Shown here piece after piece: positions 35,268-46,922 of a stretch of DNA of 64,000 nucleotides (its first letter is position 1; every line of letters begins with the position of its first letter). The stretch lies in the NCBI RefSeq assembly GCF_027579695.1, contig NC_083583.1:92001-156000 (forward strand). Reading direction: 5' to 3'. The notes beneath the pieces are model-generated. The model worked only from the letters and a program-made list of their open reading frames with translations, did not search any database and was not told the DNA's origin. The stretch comes from Neoarius graeffei. Lineage: Eukaryota > Chordata > Actinopteri > Siluriformes > Ariidae. The position numbers and the translations under genes were made by a program.

Positions 35268-35620
35268 GTGGGCGGCACGGTGGTGTAGTGGTTAGCACGG
35301 TTGCCTCACAGCAAGAAGGTTCTGGGTTTGAGCCCAGCGGTTGGCGAGGGCCTTTTTGTGTGGCGTTTGCATGTTCTCCCTGTGTCTGCGTGGGTTTCCT
35401 TCGGGTGCTTCGGTTTCCCCCACAATCCAGAGACGTGCAGTTAGGTTGACGTGGGGCGGCCTTGGGCTGAGGTGCCCTTGAGCAAGGTACCAAACCCCTG
35501 ACTGCTCCCCGGGCGCTCTGGGCTGCCCACTGCTCTGGGTGTGTGTGCATGCGTGTGTTAAATGCAGAGGATGAATTTCACTGTGCTTGAAGTGTGCATA
35601 TGACAAAGTTTTTTTTTTTT
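35268..35620 (+). mobile_element. SINE with alternative 3' module
   Basis: The head and first body part match the other SINEs, but after 'agacgtgcagttaggttgac' the sequence switches to 'gtggggcggccttgggctga' and 'actgctccccgggcgctctg', ending in a T-rich tail near 35611. The same 3' module occurs at 53.2-53.4 kb. So two SINE subfamilies share a tRNA head but differ in the tail. Confidence 0.8.
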
Positions 35621-36382
35621 CTTTTCTTTGGAATACTGATTCGTCTGACCACAATACATGTTTCCACTGTGTGAGGGTCCATCCCAGATGCATCCAAGCC
35701 CAGAGCAGTCGACGGTGTTTCTGGACACAGTCAACATAAGGCTTCCTTTTTGCACAACAAAGTTTTAACTGGTGTTTGTGGATGTAACTCTGTATTGTAG
35801 CTTGGTAATGATTTTCTAAAGTAATCCCAAGCCCATGTGGTTCTATCAGCTGTAGATGAATGACAGTTCTTGATGCCATCTGAGGGATTGGAGATCATGG
35901 GGGTTCAGATTAGGCTTGAGCCCTTTCCCTGTATGCACCAAAATTCCTCCTTTGTAACTTTCTTTGAAGAACATTGTTTTTAAACATTTCAGTAATTTTC
36001 TCACTTATTTGTTTATAAACTGGAGATCCTCGGCCCATCTTTGCTCCTCGAAGACTCAGCTTTTTCTGGATACTGATTTTGTACCAAATCATGATTACAG
36101 TCACCTGTTGTCATCACCTGTTTCAGATCACATCATTATTTAACTGTTTTACCTCATTACTCACCCTAAGTTTCCCCATCCCAACTTTTTTTGGAATGTG
36201 TTGCAGGTCTGAAATGCAGGAATGGATGTATATTAACAAATGAAATGAAGTTGATTAACAAAACATGAAATACCTTGGGTTTATTCTGGCTGCAATGAAA
36301 TACAAATCAAAGTACATTTACAAATCACTGCTTTCTTTTTTTAACTGCATTTTCCACACCGTCCCAACTTTTTCTGATTTAG

Positions 36383-36383
<1 letters not shown>

Positions 36384-36442
<59 letters not shown>
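36384..36442. repeat. (TA)n microsatellite
   Basis: A TA run of about 58 bp between the Tc1-like element and the next SINE. Confidence 0.95.
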
Positions 36443-36444
<2 letters not shown>

Positions 36445-36689
36445 CTCATTATCTCTAGCCGCTTTATCCTTCTACAGGGTCGCAGGCAAGCTGGAGCCTA
36501 TCCCAGCTGACTATGGGCAAAAGGCGGGGTACACCCTGGACAAGTCGCCAGGTCATCACAGGGCTGACACATAGACACAGACAACCATTCACACTCACAT
36601 TCACACCTACGCTCAATTTAGAGTCACCAGTTAACCTAACCTGCATGTCTTTGGACTGTGGGGGAAACCGGAGCACCCGGAGGAAACCC

Positions 36690-36693
<4 letters not shown>
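36443..36693 (-). mobile_element. Truncated SINE, minus strand
   Basis: Tail and body of the SINE ('tctcattatctctagccgct' through 'cccggaggaaaccca'). The tRNA-like head is replaced by a second TA array (36692-36724) that abuts the Gmr1 LTR. The head was lost before or with expansion of the TA array. Confidence 0.85.
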
Positions 36694-36724
<31 letters not shown>

Positions 36725-36727
<3 letters not shown>

Positions 36728-37029
36728 AGCCGTTCGTAGGAGGGGGAGGAGCACAGAAAGACGGCAGGCCAGAATAAAGTTCCATAACTTAGTTTATTTG
36801 TTCTTTTCAGACACAAATTACTCTCCCAGTCATACACACACACACAAGTCGTCTGGTTCAGGAGAGAGCTCACTTCCTCTGCTCTCTCTCTCTTTATATA
36901 GGGTGTGGTCACTGGGAAGACACACAAACACAGGTTAATTGACATCATGTGTAGTGATTCTGCCACTTACCTTCCCTGACTCTGCCCTCTGGTCACAGAC
37001 CGGCGCTTGACCACACCCCCACTGCCACA
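36725..37029 (-). repeat. Gmr1 copy 2, 3' LTR
   Basis: 305 bp, TGTAGCCG to ACTGCCACA. On the minus strand it has a TATA box CCCTATATAAAG and an AATAAA in ACAAATAAACT. It is about 9 bp shorter than its partner because the duplicated 'aagttccaagttc' motif is missing. Confidence 0.9.
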
Positions 37030-37925
37030 TACCCCACCGCCCGACTCAGGCCGGGCGGCTGTCCGGCCTGCAGCCGACTCCCCCCCCCAACGGGAGAGAA
37101 AGTCCGCCACAACCATCTGCGCCCCTGGCCTGTGGATCACCTTGAAGTTAAAGAGTTGGAGTGCCAGATACCAACGGGTGATCTGCGCGTTGGCATCCTT
37201 CATGCAGTGGAGCCACTGGAGGGGCGCGTGGTCCGAACAGAGGGTGAAAGGGCATCCCAGCAGGTAGTAGCGGAGGGCGAGGACCGCCCACTTGATCGTG
37301 AGGCACTCCTTTTCAATCGTGCTGTAGCGCCCCTCGCGTACTGACAACTTTCTGCTGATGTACAGCACTGGACGGTCCTCCCCTCCACCTCCTGGGACAA
37401 AACGGCCCCCAGCCCTCTGTCCGACGCATCCGTCTGTAACATAAAAGGGAGAGAAAAGTCAGGGGAGTGTAACAGTGGCCCCCCGCACAGTGCAGCCTTT
37501 ACCTCAGAGAAAGCCCGCTTTCATTGCTCCGTCCACTGGACCGGATCTGGTGCCCCCTTTTTAGTGAGATCAGTCAGCGGGCTGGTGACATCCAAATAAT
37601 TAGGTATAAACCTATGATAGTAGCCAGCCAGCCCCAGGAACTGTCTCACCCCCTTTCTGGTCTTGGGCCTCGGGCAGGCCGCAATTGCTGCTGTCTTGTT
37701 AATTTGGGGACGAACCTGCCCATTGCCCAAGTGGAAGCCCAGATACCGTACTTCCACCCACCCAGTCACACACTTATTTGGGTTGGCTGTGAGACCCGCT
37801 CGCCTCAGCGACCTAAGGACAGCCCTCAGGTGTTGTAAGTGCCGCTGCCAGTCATTACTATAAATAATGATGTCGTCGAGGTATGCGGTCGCATAGGTGG
37901 CATGGGGGCGGAGGACCCCATCCAT
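37030..37925 (-). pseudogene. Gmr1 copy 2, RT end and RNase H
   Basis: The minus frames 37521-37925 and 36967-37368 contain ATAYLDDIIIYSNDWQRHLQ (RT active site), VRQFLGLAGYYHRFIPNYLD, and RNase H pieces YSTIEKECLTIKWAVLALRY and FTLCSDHAPLQWLHCMKDAN. The segment VIHRPGAQMVVADFLSRW ends the domain. A frameshift near 37380-37440 breaks RNase H, and the frame around FILQTDAS is off by one. Confidence 0.9.
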
Positions 37926-38628
37926 CAGCCGCTGAAACTTAGCGGACGCCCCAAACAGCCCAAAAGGAAGTGTGACAAACTGGAGTAAGCCGAACGGTGT
38001 GGAAAAGGCCGTTTTTTTCTCGGGATAATGGAGTCAAGGGGATCTGCCAATAACCCTTTGTTAAATCCAGTGTCGAGTAAAAGTGAGCCGTGCCTAATCA
38101 ATCGAGCAGCTCATCAATACGAGGCATTGGGTACGCATCGAATTTAGACACCGCGTTGACTTTTCTATAGTCTACACAGAACCGGACTGACCCGTCGGCC
38201 TTGGATACCAAGACCACCGGGCTGCTCCAGTCACTGTGGGACTCCTCGACGATGCCCATTTCAAGCATGGCCTCGAGTTCTTCCCGAACCACTTTTTTCT
38301 TGTGTTCGGGTAGCCAGTAAAGGCGGCTGCGCACTACCACCACCAGGGGCGTCTCAGTGTGGTGCTCTATGAGGTCAGTGCGGCCGGGCAGGGGCGAGAA
38401 CATGTCCGAAAACTCAGTCTGCAACTGGGCGACCTCCGCGAGTTGGGTCGGGGAGAGGTGGTCTCCACATGGGACCGGAGAGGTACGCACTGCCAATGCT
38501 CCCTTTTGAACCTCCGGCCCCAGCTCCGCCTTCTCCGGAACCACAGACACCAATGCCACGGGGACCTCCTCATTCCAGAGTTTGAGCAGATTGAGGTGGC
38601 AAATCTGTAGCGCCCCACCCCTGTCCAT
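37926..38628 (-). pseudogene. Gmr1 copy 2, linker and RT N-terminal part
   Basis: It contains CHLNLLKLWNEEVPVALVSV, the RT entry LYWLPEHKKKVVREELEAML, SPVVLVSKADGSVRFCVDYR and YPMPRIDELLD. It is separated from the downstream RT part by a stop at 38098 and by a frame change around 38010-38030, where an extra T lies in a T run. Confidence 0.9.
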
Positions 38629-38658
38629 TCACCTCACCTCGTAGTCGACATCCCTGAC

Positions 38659-40010
38659 TCACTGTGTGACCTCAAAGGGTCCTTGCCACTTGCCGATCAA
38701 TTTGGAGCTCGATGTGGGCAACAGTACGAGTACTTTATCTCCTGGTGCGAACTCCCTAAGGTGCGTACCCTTGTCGTACAGGCGGGTTTGCCGTTCTTGG
38801 GCCTGCCGCAAATTCTCCTGGGTTAGGTGTGTGAGTGCGTGAAGTTTTGCGAGCAGGTCAATAACGTATTGAATTTCGTTTTTACTTGGTGAAGGTCCCT
38901 CCTCCCAATTTTCTCGCAGCACATCTAGAATGCTGCGCGGCTTACACCCATATAATGATTTGAACGGGGAGAACCCCGTGGAGGCTTGGGGGACCTCTCG
39001 CACTGAAAACAACAAGGGTTCGAGCCACTTATGCCAATTACGTGCGTCCTCACTTACGAATTTTTTAATTATATTCTTGAGGGTGCGATTGAACCGTTCA
39101 ACTAAACCGTCCGTTTGTGGGTGATACACGCTGGTGTGGATCGGCTTAATACCTAATAACCCATACAGTTCGTTCAGTGTCCGTGACATAAACGAGGTGC
39201 CTTGGTCAGTCAGAATCTCTTTTGGGATTCCAACTCAGGAGATGACGCGGAAGAGTGTCTCCGCAATACTGTATGCTGAGATATTGCGGAGAGGTACTGC
39301 TTCTGGGTATCGCGTTGCATAGTCCACCAGAACTAATATAAAGCGGTACCCTCGTGTTGACCGATCTAATGGCCTGATGAGATCCATCCCAATTCTTTCA
39401 AACAAGGTCCCGATTAATGGGAGAGGGCGCAAAGGCGCTTTTGGAATGGCCACTGGATTTACTAACTGGCATTTGCGGCACGCCGTACACCACCTACGGA
39501 CATCGCTGCGAATCCCTGGCCAATAGAATCGGGCCATTATTTGGGCTAGTGTCTTATCCTGCCCTAAGTGTCCACCCATGGGATTAAAGTGAGCCCCCTG
39601 GAATACCAATTCCCGGTGGCTTTTTGGAATCAAAAGCTGTGTGATTTGCTCTTTCGTCTGAGTGTCCTGCGTCACTCGGTATAATCTATCTTTCATAATA
39701 GAAAAACAGGGGAAGGATGGGATGGCGTTCGGCGGGAGCGTTTGACCATCGATTACTCTCACTTGGTCAAACGCATGCTGCAGAGTCTCATCTTGCGACT
39801 GCTCTAATGGGAAATCTGCAAGGGATTCCCCGAGAGAGGGAGGAGGAGCCTGTGGTTCCTCACTCTGATGCGGAGATGACGTAGACGGCTCTGTGACAAC
39901 TGCTCCCGCCAAAGCAACACTGGGACCTCCCCCTGCTGAACTACAGCAGGACCCACTCTTCACTAAATGACTCATCAACTCCCCGAATCCCGGCCAATCA
40001 GTCCCCAAAA
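38659..40010 (-). pseudogene. Gmr1 copy 2, integrase
   Basis: The zinc module MARFYWPGIRSDVRRWCTAC with RKCQLVNP, then FERIGMDLIRPLD and LVDYATRYPEAVP. After a stop near 39235 come YHPQTDGLVERFNRTLKNII and EVPQASTGFSPFKSLYGCKP. GAHFNPMGGHLGQDKTLAQI marks the start of the zinc module. It lies upstream of RT as in copy 1. Confidence 0.92.
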
Positions 40011-40400
40011 TTATCAAGTGGGTGAGGCGAGGATTAACCACTGCCTTTACTCTAAATTTTCCCCTCGGAAAAAAATGTGGACCGACACCAAAGGGTAGCT
40101 GTGAACATCCCCGTGCACACACAACACCTTCACCCCCTGTGCTCCCCCCAATGCCTCATCTTGCACCAGGCTTTGGTGAATTGAGGTCTGATTACAACCA
40201 GAATCCGCCAATGCCTGATGTGTATCCCCTTGGATACTCACCGGTATGCGCTACGCTCCGGCCCAATCGAGGGCAGCTCCTGGCACGTTGGGGATCCGAA
40301 CCACCACGCCCACTTCCATTGCTGAACACTGCTGTTGGAGGTGGCCTGGCTCCCCGCAGCACCAGCAAACCGGTCCGGGCTTCCTCTCTGCACCGGCGCC
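40011..40400 (-). pseudogene. Gmr1 copy 2, zinc knuckle and protease
   Basis: CWCCGEPGHLQQQC near 40325-40372 keeps the C-x2-C-x4-H-x4-C spacing. The protease has ALADSGCNQTSIHQSLVQDE; Asp-Ser-Gly is kept. Frameshifts lie near 40080 and 40130. Confidence 0.87.
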
Positions 40401-41291
40401 CTGGGGCTCACTCACCTGAGGGGGGGAAGAGACAGACACAGAAGGGAAAAATGGGAGGGCACCGCGGGTGCGACAAGCCGGCTGGGGTGGGGCCGGCCCC
40501 CGCCTCCGCGGTGGGGGAACGGGGCGAGGACGAGACACAGGAGGAGAGAGGGGGAGAGAGAGAGAGAAGAGGAGAGAAGAGGATGTCCACTGTCCTGCCG
40601 TCGGAACAGCCGCCAAATGGTCCTCCGCCAACTCGATGGCCTGATCCAGCGACGCCGGGCGGTAGCACTTGACCCACTCCACGGTTCCCTCTGGCAGGCA
40701 GCCGATGAACTGCTCCAGCAGCACCTGATTGAGGATTCCCTCGGCATCACGGTCGTCGGCCCTCAACCACCACCAGCAGGCGTCCCGGAGCTGCTGACCA
40801 AACGTGAACAGCTGGCTGATTCCTCCAGACGCAGAGCGCGGAAGCGCTGTCACTGTTGTTCGGGGGTGCTCCCCACCTGCTGGAGGACGGCCCTGCGAAG
40901 GTCCGCATAGGCCAGCCGACGGTCGGCGGGGAGCTGTAGCGTGGCCAGCTGCACCTCGCCCGTTAGCAGGGGGAGGAGGCGCGCCGCTCGCTGTTCCACT
41001 GGCCAGCCCGAGGCCTCTGCTGCCTGCTCGAAGAGCGTGAGGAAGGCCTCGGGGTCGTCCTGTGGGCCCATCTTAGTTAGGGTGAGGGAAAAAGGGCCCA
41101 CGGCGGTGGAGATGGTGGACCCCGCCAACGCAAGGAGGTGCCGGAACGCCTGTTGATCTTCCTGCTGTGCCAGCACCAGGGCCTCGAACCAGTGCTCTTG
41201 CTCCTTCCGGAGGGTGACTAGCACCTCGTGCTGGCTCTGCTGGGCCATGGCGAGGGTGTGGACCAGGTCTGCGAAGGGGGAGGACTCCATG
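40401..41291 (-). pseudogene. Gmr1 copy 2, gag with SCAN-like region
   Basis: The start MESSPFADLVHTLAMAQQSQ is at 41289-41291. A Gln/Glu coiled coil is followed by GPQDDPEAFLTLFEQAAEAS, LLPLLTGEVQLATLQLPADR and DQVLLEQFIGCLPEGTVEWV. A frameshift near 40850 splits the SCAN-like part. A GA run at about 40555-40568 lies in the linker, as in copy 1. Confidence 0.87.
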
Positions 41292-41314
41292 GGGCTGTTC
41301 TTTTCCTGTGCTCC

Positions 41315-41334
41315 GTCCCAGGTTCCGGCACCAC
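41315..41334 (-). other. Gmr1 copy 2, degenerate primer-binding site
   Basis: The sequence 'gtcccaggttccggcacca' just inside the 5' LTR matches the tRNA-Phe 3' end with about three substitutions and keeps the GGCACCA end, one base from the LTR as in copy 1. Confidence 0.65.
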
Positions 41335-41646
41335 TGTAGCCGTTCGTAGGAGGGGGAGGAGCACAGAAAGACAGCAGGCCAGAATAAAGTTCCAAAGTTC
41401 CAAGTTCTTAGTTTATTTGTTCTTTTCAGACACAAATTACTCTCCCAGTCATACACACACACAAGTCATCTGGTTCAGGAGAGAGCTCACTTCCTCTGCT
41501 CTCTCTCTCTTTATATAGGGCATGGTCACTGGGAAGACACACAAACACAGGTTAATTGACATCAGGTGTAGTGATTCTGCCACTTACCTTCCCTGACTCC
41601 GCCCTCCAGTCACAGACCGGTGCTTGACCACGCCCCCACTGCCACA
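41335..41646 (-). repeat. Gmr1 copy 2, 5' LTR
   Basis: 312 bp, TGTAGCCG to CTGCCACA. It differs from the 3' LTR by a handful of substitutions and a short duplication near 41385-41400. Confidence 0.9.
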
Positions 41647-41664
41647 ATAATGTATATATGTATA

Positions 41665-43262
41665 CAGTGGCGATTGAAAATTTGTGAACCCTTTAGAATT
41701 TTCTATATTTCTTTATAAATATGACCTAAAATATCATCAGATTTTCACACAAGTCCTAAAAGTAGATAAAGAGAACCCAGTTAAACAAATGAGACAAAAA
41801 TATTATACTTGGTCATTTATTTATTGAGGAAAATGATTCAATATTACATTTCTGTGAGTGGCAAAAGTGTGTGAACCTCTAGGATTAGCAGTTAATTTGA
41901 AGGTGAAATTAGAGTCAGGTGTTTTCAATCAATGGGATGACAATCAGGTGTGAGTGGGCATCCTGTTTTATTTAAAGAACAGGGATCTATCAAAGTCTGA
42001 TCTTCACAACACATGTTTGTGGAAGTGTATCATGGCACGAACAAAGGAGATTTCTGAGGACCTCAGAAAAAGCATTGTTGAATTTCATCAGGCTGGAAAA
42101 GGTTACAAAACCATTTCTAAAGAGTTTGGACTCCACCAATCCACAGTCAGACAGATTGTCTACAAATAGAGGAAATTCAAGACCATTGTTACCCTCCCCA
42201 GAAGTGGTCGGCCAACAAAGATCGCTCCAGAGCAAGGCATGTAATAGTCAGCGAGGTCACAAAGGACCCCAGGGTAACTTCTAAGCAACTGAAGGCCTCT
42301 CTCACATTGGCTAATGTTAATGTTCATGAATCCACCATCAGGAGAACACTGAACAACAATGATGTGCATGGCAGGGCTGCAAGGAAAAAGCCACTGCTCT
42401 CCAAAAAGAGCATTGCTGCTCATCTGCAGTTTGCTAAAGATCATGTGGACAAGCCAGAAGGCTATTGGAAAAATGTTTTGTGGATGGATGAGACCAAAAT
42501 AGAACTTTTTGGTTTAAATGAGAAGCGCTATGTTTGGAGAAAGGAAAACACTGCATCCCAGCATAAGAACATTATTCCATTTGTGAAGCATGGTGGTGGT
42601 AGTATCATGGTTTGGGCCTATTCTACTGCATCTGGGCCAGGACGGCTTGCCATCATTGATGGAACAATGAATTCTGAATTATACCAGTGAATTCTAAAGG
42701 AAAATGTCAGGACATCTGTCCATGAACTGAATCTCAAGAGAAGGTGGGTCATGCAGCAAGACAACGACCCTAAGCACACAAGTCATTCTACAAAAGAATG
42801 GTTAAAGAAGAATGAAGTTAATGTTTTGGAATGGCCAAGTCAAAGTCCTGACCTTACTCCAATGGAAATGTTGTGGAAGGACCTGAAGCGAGCAGTTCAT
42901 GTGAGGAAACCCACCAACATCCCAGAGTTGAAGCTGTTCTGTACAGAGGAATGGGCTACAATTCCTCCAAGCCCATATGCAGGACTAATCAACAGTTACC
43001 GCAAACGTTTAGTTGCAGTTATTGCTGCACAAGGGGGTCACACCAGATACTGAAAGCAAAGGTTCACATACTTTTGCCACTCACAGATATGTAATGTTGA
43101 ATCATTTTCCTCAATAAATAAATGACCAAGTATAATATTTTTGTTGCATTTGTTTAACTGGGTTCTCTTTATCTACTTTTAGGACTTGTGTGAAAATCTG
43201 ATGATGTTTTAGGTCATATTTATGAAGAAATGTAGAAAATTCTAAAGGGTTCACAAACTTAT
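41665..43262 (+). mobile_element. Tc1-like transposon with long inverted repeats
   Basis: The left end CAGTGGCGATTGAAAATTTG follows TA at 41663-41664. The roughly 210-bp left repeat (to about 41885) is mirrored by 43055-43262 ('aaagggttcacaaactt' at the right). The right outermost 15 bases are replaced by a TA-rich run. It encodes a broken Tc1 transposase between the repeats. Confidence 0.92.
42032..43053 (+). pseudogene. Tc1-like transposase, broken
   Basis: The N-terminal paired-like helix-turn-helix reads MARTKEISEDLRKSIVEFHQ. Then a TAG at 42167 (Trp expected), a frameshift around 42170-42240, and the catalytic domain: NVLWMDETKIELFGLNEKRY (first D), RRWVMQQDNDPKHTSHSTKE (second D) and SPDLTPMEMLWKDLKRAVHV (E), a DD34E enzyme. 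A TGA at 42688 interrupts it again at YQ-ILKENV. The frame after it ends with GGHTRY at TGA 43051-43053. All three catalytic acids persist but the gene cannot make full protein. Confidence 0.93.
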
Positions 43263-43805
43263 ATATATACAGAGAGAGAGAGAGAGAGGCAGCTACAATT
43301 ACCGACAGACCATAATTATCGACACCTTTTCAGATTTACCAATAAATAACAATTTTATACAGGTGAGTTTCAGTTACAACAGTTATTATTGATGCATTCA
43401 CGTCAACTACTGCGCAGAGCTTTATAAATGATCTCCCAGAGTTATCAACTTTGATTGGGTCACTGTCAGCCCCCTCAGAACTTGACCAGGCAACTGCATG
43501 CTTAGAGTCAACGTTCCTCTATACTTTAGATAACATAACTCCACTTAAAAGGAAAATGATCAGAGAGAAAAAATTAGCACCCTGGTATAATGATGACACT
43601 CGCACTTTACAACAGACCACTTGAAAATTGGAATGTAAATGGCATCAAACAAAACTGGTAGCACTCAAATTAGCTTGGAAGGAGAGCTTCCTGAAGTCTA
43701 GAAAACTCTTAGTGCTGCTAGATTAACATATCTCTCCTCCCTAATAGAAGATAACAAAAATAATCCTCGATACCTATTTAATACTGTAGCAAAATTAACC
43801 AGGAA

Positions 43806-43886
43806 TAAGTAAGTAAGTAAGTAAAATTTATTTGTATGGCGCTTTTCACAGACAAACAGTCACAAAGCGCTTTAAAAGGTATCAAA
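43806..43886 (-). mobile_element. Short LINE/SINE 3' tail insertion
   Basis: On the minus strand it reads 'aagcgctttgtgactgtttg', then 'gaaaagcgccatacaaataa', then a TTAC repeat (plus-strand agtaagtaagtaagtaa). The AGCGCYATACAAATAAA core resembles the L2-type tail but the terminal repeat unit differs. AGGAATAAGTAAG at the left may include the target site. Confidence 0.6.
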
Positions 43887-44427
43887 GCCAAAAACAATAG
43901 GTCCACTATAGACACATGCACATCTGCAGTATGTAGTAGCAATGACTTCATGAATTTTTTCAATGACAAAATTGAAAATATTTGACAAAAAATTCAAACT
44001 ACTAATTTAAGGTCAGACAACTTAAGTGACAATTTAAGTAACCCTGTAGTTAACAATATAACTTTATCAGATCAGCAATTAGAATGTTTTACTCCCCTTA
44101 GAGAAATCGAATTACTCTCATTAATCTCCGCATCAAAATCCTCAACTTGTGTACTAGATCCCTTACATACACATCTATTCAAACAGATAATATCTGAAGT
44201 AATTGAACCACTTCTAAAAATAATAAATTCTTCTCTTAGGATTGGCAATGTACCCAAATCCTTTAAACTAGCAGTTATCAAACACCTGATTAAAAAACCT
44301 GACCTTGATCCCTGTCAGCTGTCCAATTATCGGCCAATATCAAACCTCCCCTTTATCTCCAAGATCCTAGAAAAAGCTGTCGCACAGCAGTTATGCTCAT
44401 ATTTACATACTGTAGGAATAGCATGAA

Positions 44428-45285
44428 ATGTATCAGTCAGGATTTAGACCTCATCATAACACTAAGACAGCTCTGGGTAAAGTAATAAATGACCTACTGT
44501 TGGCATCTGATCAGGGCTGTGTCTTGCTGTTTGTGTTGCTTGACCTTAGTGCAGCATTTGATACCATTGATCATTCCATTCTTCTGGATAGACTAAAAAA
44601 TGTTGTGGGAGTTAAGGGAACGGCCCTCTCCTGGCTCAGCTCTTATTTAACTGATCGCTATCAGTATGTTGATGTAAATGGTGATTTTTTTAGACATACT
44701 GAGGTAAAGTTTGGTGTTCCACAAGGTTCTGTCTTGGGCCCACTGCTTTTTTCTTTATATATGTTACCTCTGGGTGATAGTATTTGTAAACATTGCATTA
44801 GTTTCCACTGTTATGCTGATGACACACAGTTGTATGTTTCTGCAAAACCAGATGAGAGACACCAGCTTAATAGAATGGAGGAATGTGTAAAGGACATTAG
44901 ACACTGGATGCTTATTAACTTCCTTCTGCTTAACTCTGACAAGACTGAAGTACTTGTACTCGGACCACATGCAGCTAGAGGTAGGTTTTCTGATTACATA
45001 ATAACACTGGATGGCCTTTCTGTTTCTTCACGTGCAGCAGTAAAAGACCTCGGGGTGATTATTGACCCCAGTCTTTCATTTGAAACTCATATCGATAACA
45101 TTACCCAAATAGCTTTCTTTCATCTCAGAAATATTGCTAAGATAAGAAATTTAATGTCACTGCACGATGCAGAAAAACTAGTTCATGGTTTTGTTACCTC
45201 CACGTTGGATTATTGTTATGTCTTACTGTCTGGATGTTCAAATAAGTGCATAAACAAGCTCCAGTTAGTTCAAAATGCAGCAGCA
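44428..45285 (+). pseudogene. L2-type LINE copy B, reverse transcriptase
   Basis: A long open frame with [80 protein letters not shown] (complete YADD), SDYIITLDGLSVSSRAAVKD and DLGVIIDPSLSF. RT fingers lie just upstream in another frame (44285-44425, NYRPISNLPFISKILEKAVA). The inverted LINE fragment cuts it at 45292. Confidence 0.92.
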
Positions 45286-46539
45286 AGAGTCAAGTCAAGT
45301 CAAGTTTGTTTGTATAGTGCTTTTAACAATAGACATTGTCCCAAAGCAGCTTTACAGAACCTGAATGACCCAAGACATGAGCCAATTTTATCCCTAATCT
45401 ATCACCAATGAGCAAGCCCGTGGCGATGGCGGCAAGGAAAAACTCCCCCAGACAACACAAGGAAGAAACCTCGAGAGGACCCAGACCCAAAAGGGAACCC
45501 ATCCTCACCCGGACAACAGCAGACAACATAACTATAACATTAACAGTTTTAACATGAAGTCAGTTTCATTGATGTTGTAACTCTTCATTAATGGAAACTT
45601 GAGTGCAAAACTGTTCATGACAACTGCAGTCCTAAAGTTAGCAAGTCAACTGTAGTTCTCAGCCATAAAAGCATTACTGTAAGCATGGGTGCCGCCAGGG
45701 GGGGAAAGGTTAGAACAATTCTAGGGGCCCAGCACTGCCATGGGGCCCTTTAAGGGGCTGATAATATGCTTTTAATGATTTTAATAAGATTTTTGAAATA
45801 ACAACAATGCAATATTCCATCTGGTAAAATGAGCTAATTGAACAAGGTTGTCTATTTCTTGAGTTCTTCAACATATTGTCATTTAACCCTCCCCCTTTTG
45901 CAAAATGGTACGGTCCAGTTCTGGTAGAAGTGTGATTGCTGTGTTGCGGTGCAGCAGCCAGCCAGCCAGCAGTGGAGTGCGTACAGTCTATGATCGCTAA
46001 ATATGAAGAGTGGCTGTCAAAAACGTAAAGAAAGGCAGCTGAAAGCTGAGAGGGACCGGAGAGGCAGGCAACTGGTCACTCAGTTTTTCCCAAAGAAAGG
46101 TAGCTATCGCTCACATGTGTGTTCAAAATATTAGCGAATGGTAAATGAACAGTATGAACGTGGTTGGATTAGCCTATCAAGAGAACACTTTTACAGTTTG
46201 TACAGTGACATTTTTTTCCATTTTAATAACTGAACTGACTTGTGTGATAAACAAGATGAAATATTACGTTATGCTGGTGCTAATAACTAGTATTAATAAC
46301 CAGTTTCATAACTAATGGGGTGCCCTATATATGCACAGATTCAGCCTCAGGGGGACCTCCGCCCTACCAAACCACTGAAGCCCCCCTTTGGAGAAGGAGG
46401 TAAGCAGCAGTACAACCCATAAATGCTTTAGGATTGAAGTTTTTAATGAGCGAGCGCCATATACAGTTTGCTAGATTAAAGTGTTGCTAATAACAGACAT
46501 CAGTCAAGTGTTTGACATGGTTACATGTGTGGAATGTTC

Positions 46540-46570
46540 ACACGTTCTAAACCATTGGTTTAGAACGTGT
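46540..46570. repeat. Short perfect palindrome
   Basis: Arms ACACGTTCTAAACC and GGTTTAGAACGTGT, 14 bp each, around a 3-bp loop. It lies inside the hAT element; function unknown. Confidence 0.85.
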
Positions 46571-46702
46571 CACATCACACATTTCACTACCAATTGTCCT
46601 AGCACAAGAAGGCATGTGGCAAAATCTTGAATTTTCATTTGTGATTGTAAATGCATCAGAATTAGTCACTGACCAGTTTTCATCTTGTCCCTAGTAGGTT
46701 AA

Positions 46703-46922
46703 CCCTTTGGTGACTGACCCCTTGAAAATGGTTCCTCCAGGAACGATGACTTTTCAGTTGTCAAGACAACGGAAAAACTAAAATACAAAAACAGAAAGAT
46801 ACGTCACAATGCTCTTGTGCACAAAACAAAATGCTCTTGTATTTTAGTTTTTCCGTTGTCTTGACAACTGAAACGTCATTGTTCCTGGAGGAACCATTTT
46901 CAAGGGGTCAGTCACCAAAGGG
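46703..46922. mobile_element. Palindromic MITE with TTAA flanks
   Basis: Arms of about 84 bp, starting CCCTTTGGTGACTGACCCCT on each strand, differ at about two positions and enclose a roughly 50-bp loop. TTAA flanks both ends (46699-46702 and 46923-46926), and the CCC start with TTAA target is the piggyBac pattern. It is nested in the hAT element, the fifth level of nesting in this part of the window. Confidence 0.8.

Larger units (their letters stand above)
33676..36385 (-). mobile_element. Degraded Tc1/mariner-like element with SINE insertions
   Basis: The ends carry related inverted sequences: 'atttccaaaaagttgggaca' at about 33689 and, at right, the complement of 'cagaaaaagttgggacggtg' near 36365. 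A second internal copy of the end sequence is at 34150-34190. Minus-strand remains of a transposase are readable: KLSLRGAKMGRGSPVYKQIS near 36050, HQLKLCCAKRKPYVDC and LGWTLTQWKHVLWSDESVF near 35650. VLWSDES is the first-Asp region of Tc1-type enzymes. Many stops and frameshifts, plus two SINEs and a GT array, show that it is dead. Confidence 0.65.
36725..41646 (-). mobile_element. Gmr1-like Ty3/gypsy retrotransposon, copy 2
   Basis: A second minus-strand copy, with LTRs at 36725-37029 and 41335-41646 and a 4.3-kb interior. Domain order is identical to copy 1: gag, zinc knuckle, protease, integrase, RT, RNase H. The interior is highly similar to copy 1, yet the outer half of the LTR (TGTAGCCGTTCG start) differs, so these are two subfamilies. 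Frames are broken in at least six places. Left flank TATAT (a TA array) and right flank ATAAT give no clean target duplication. Confidence 0.92.

Noticed and set aside
36464-36754. Frame with poly-Tyr/Ile run
   Set aside because: Reads through a TA microsatellite and a SINE.
45900-46140. Host zinc-finger gene exon
   Set aside because: The short KSGCQKRKERQ exon lies inside a hAT element with target duplications, so it belongs to the transposon.
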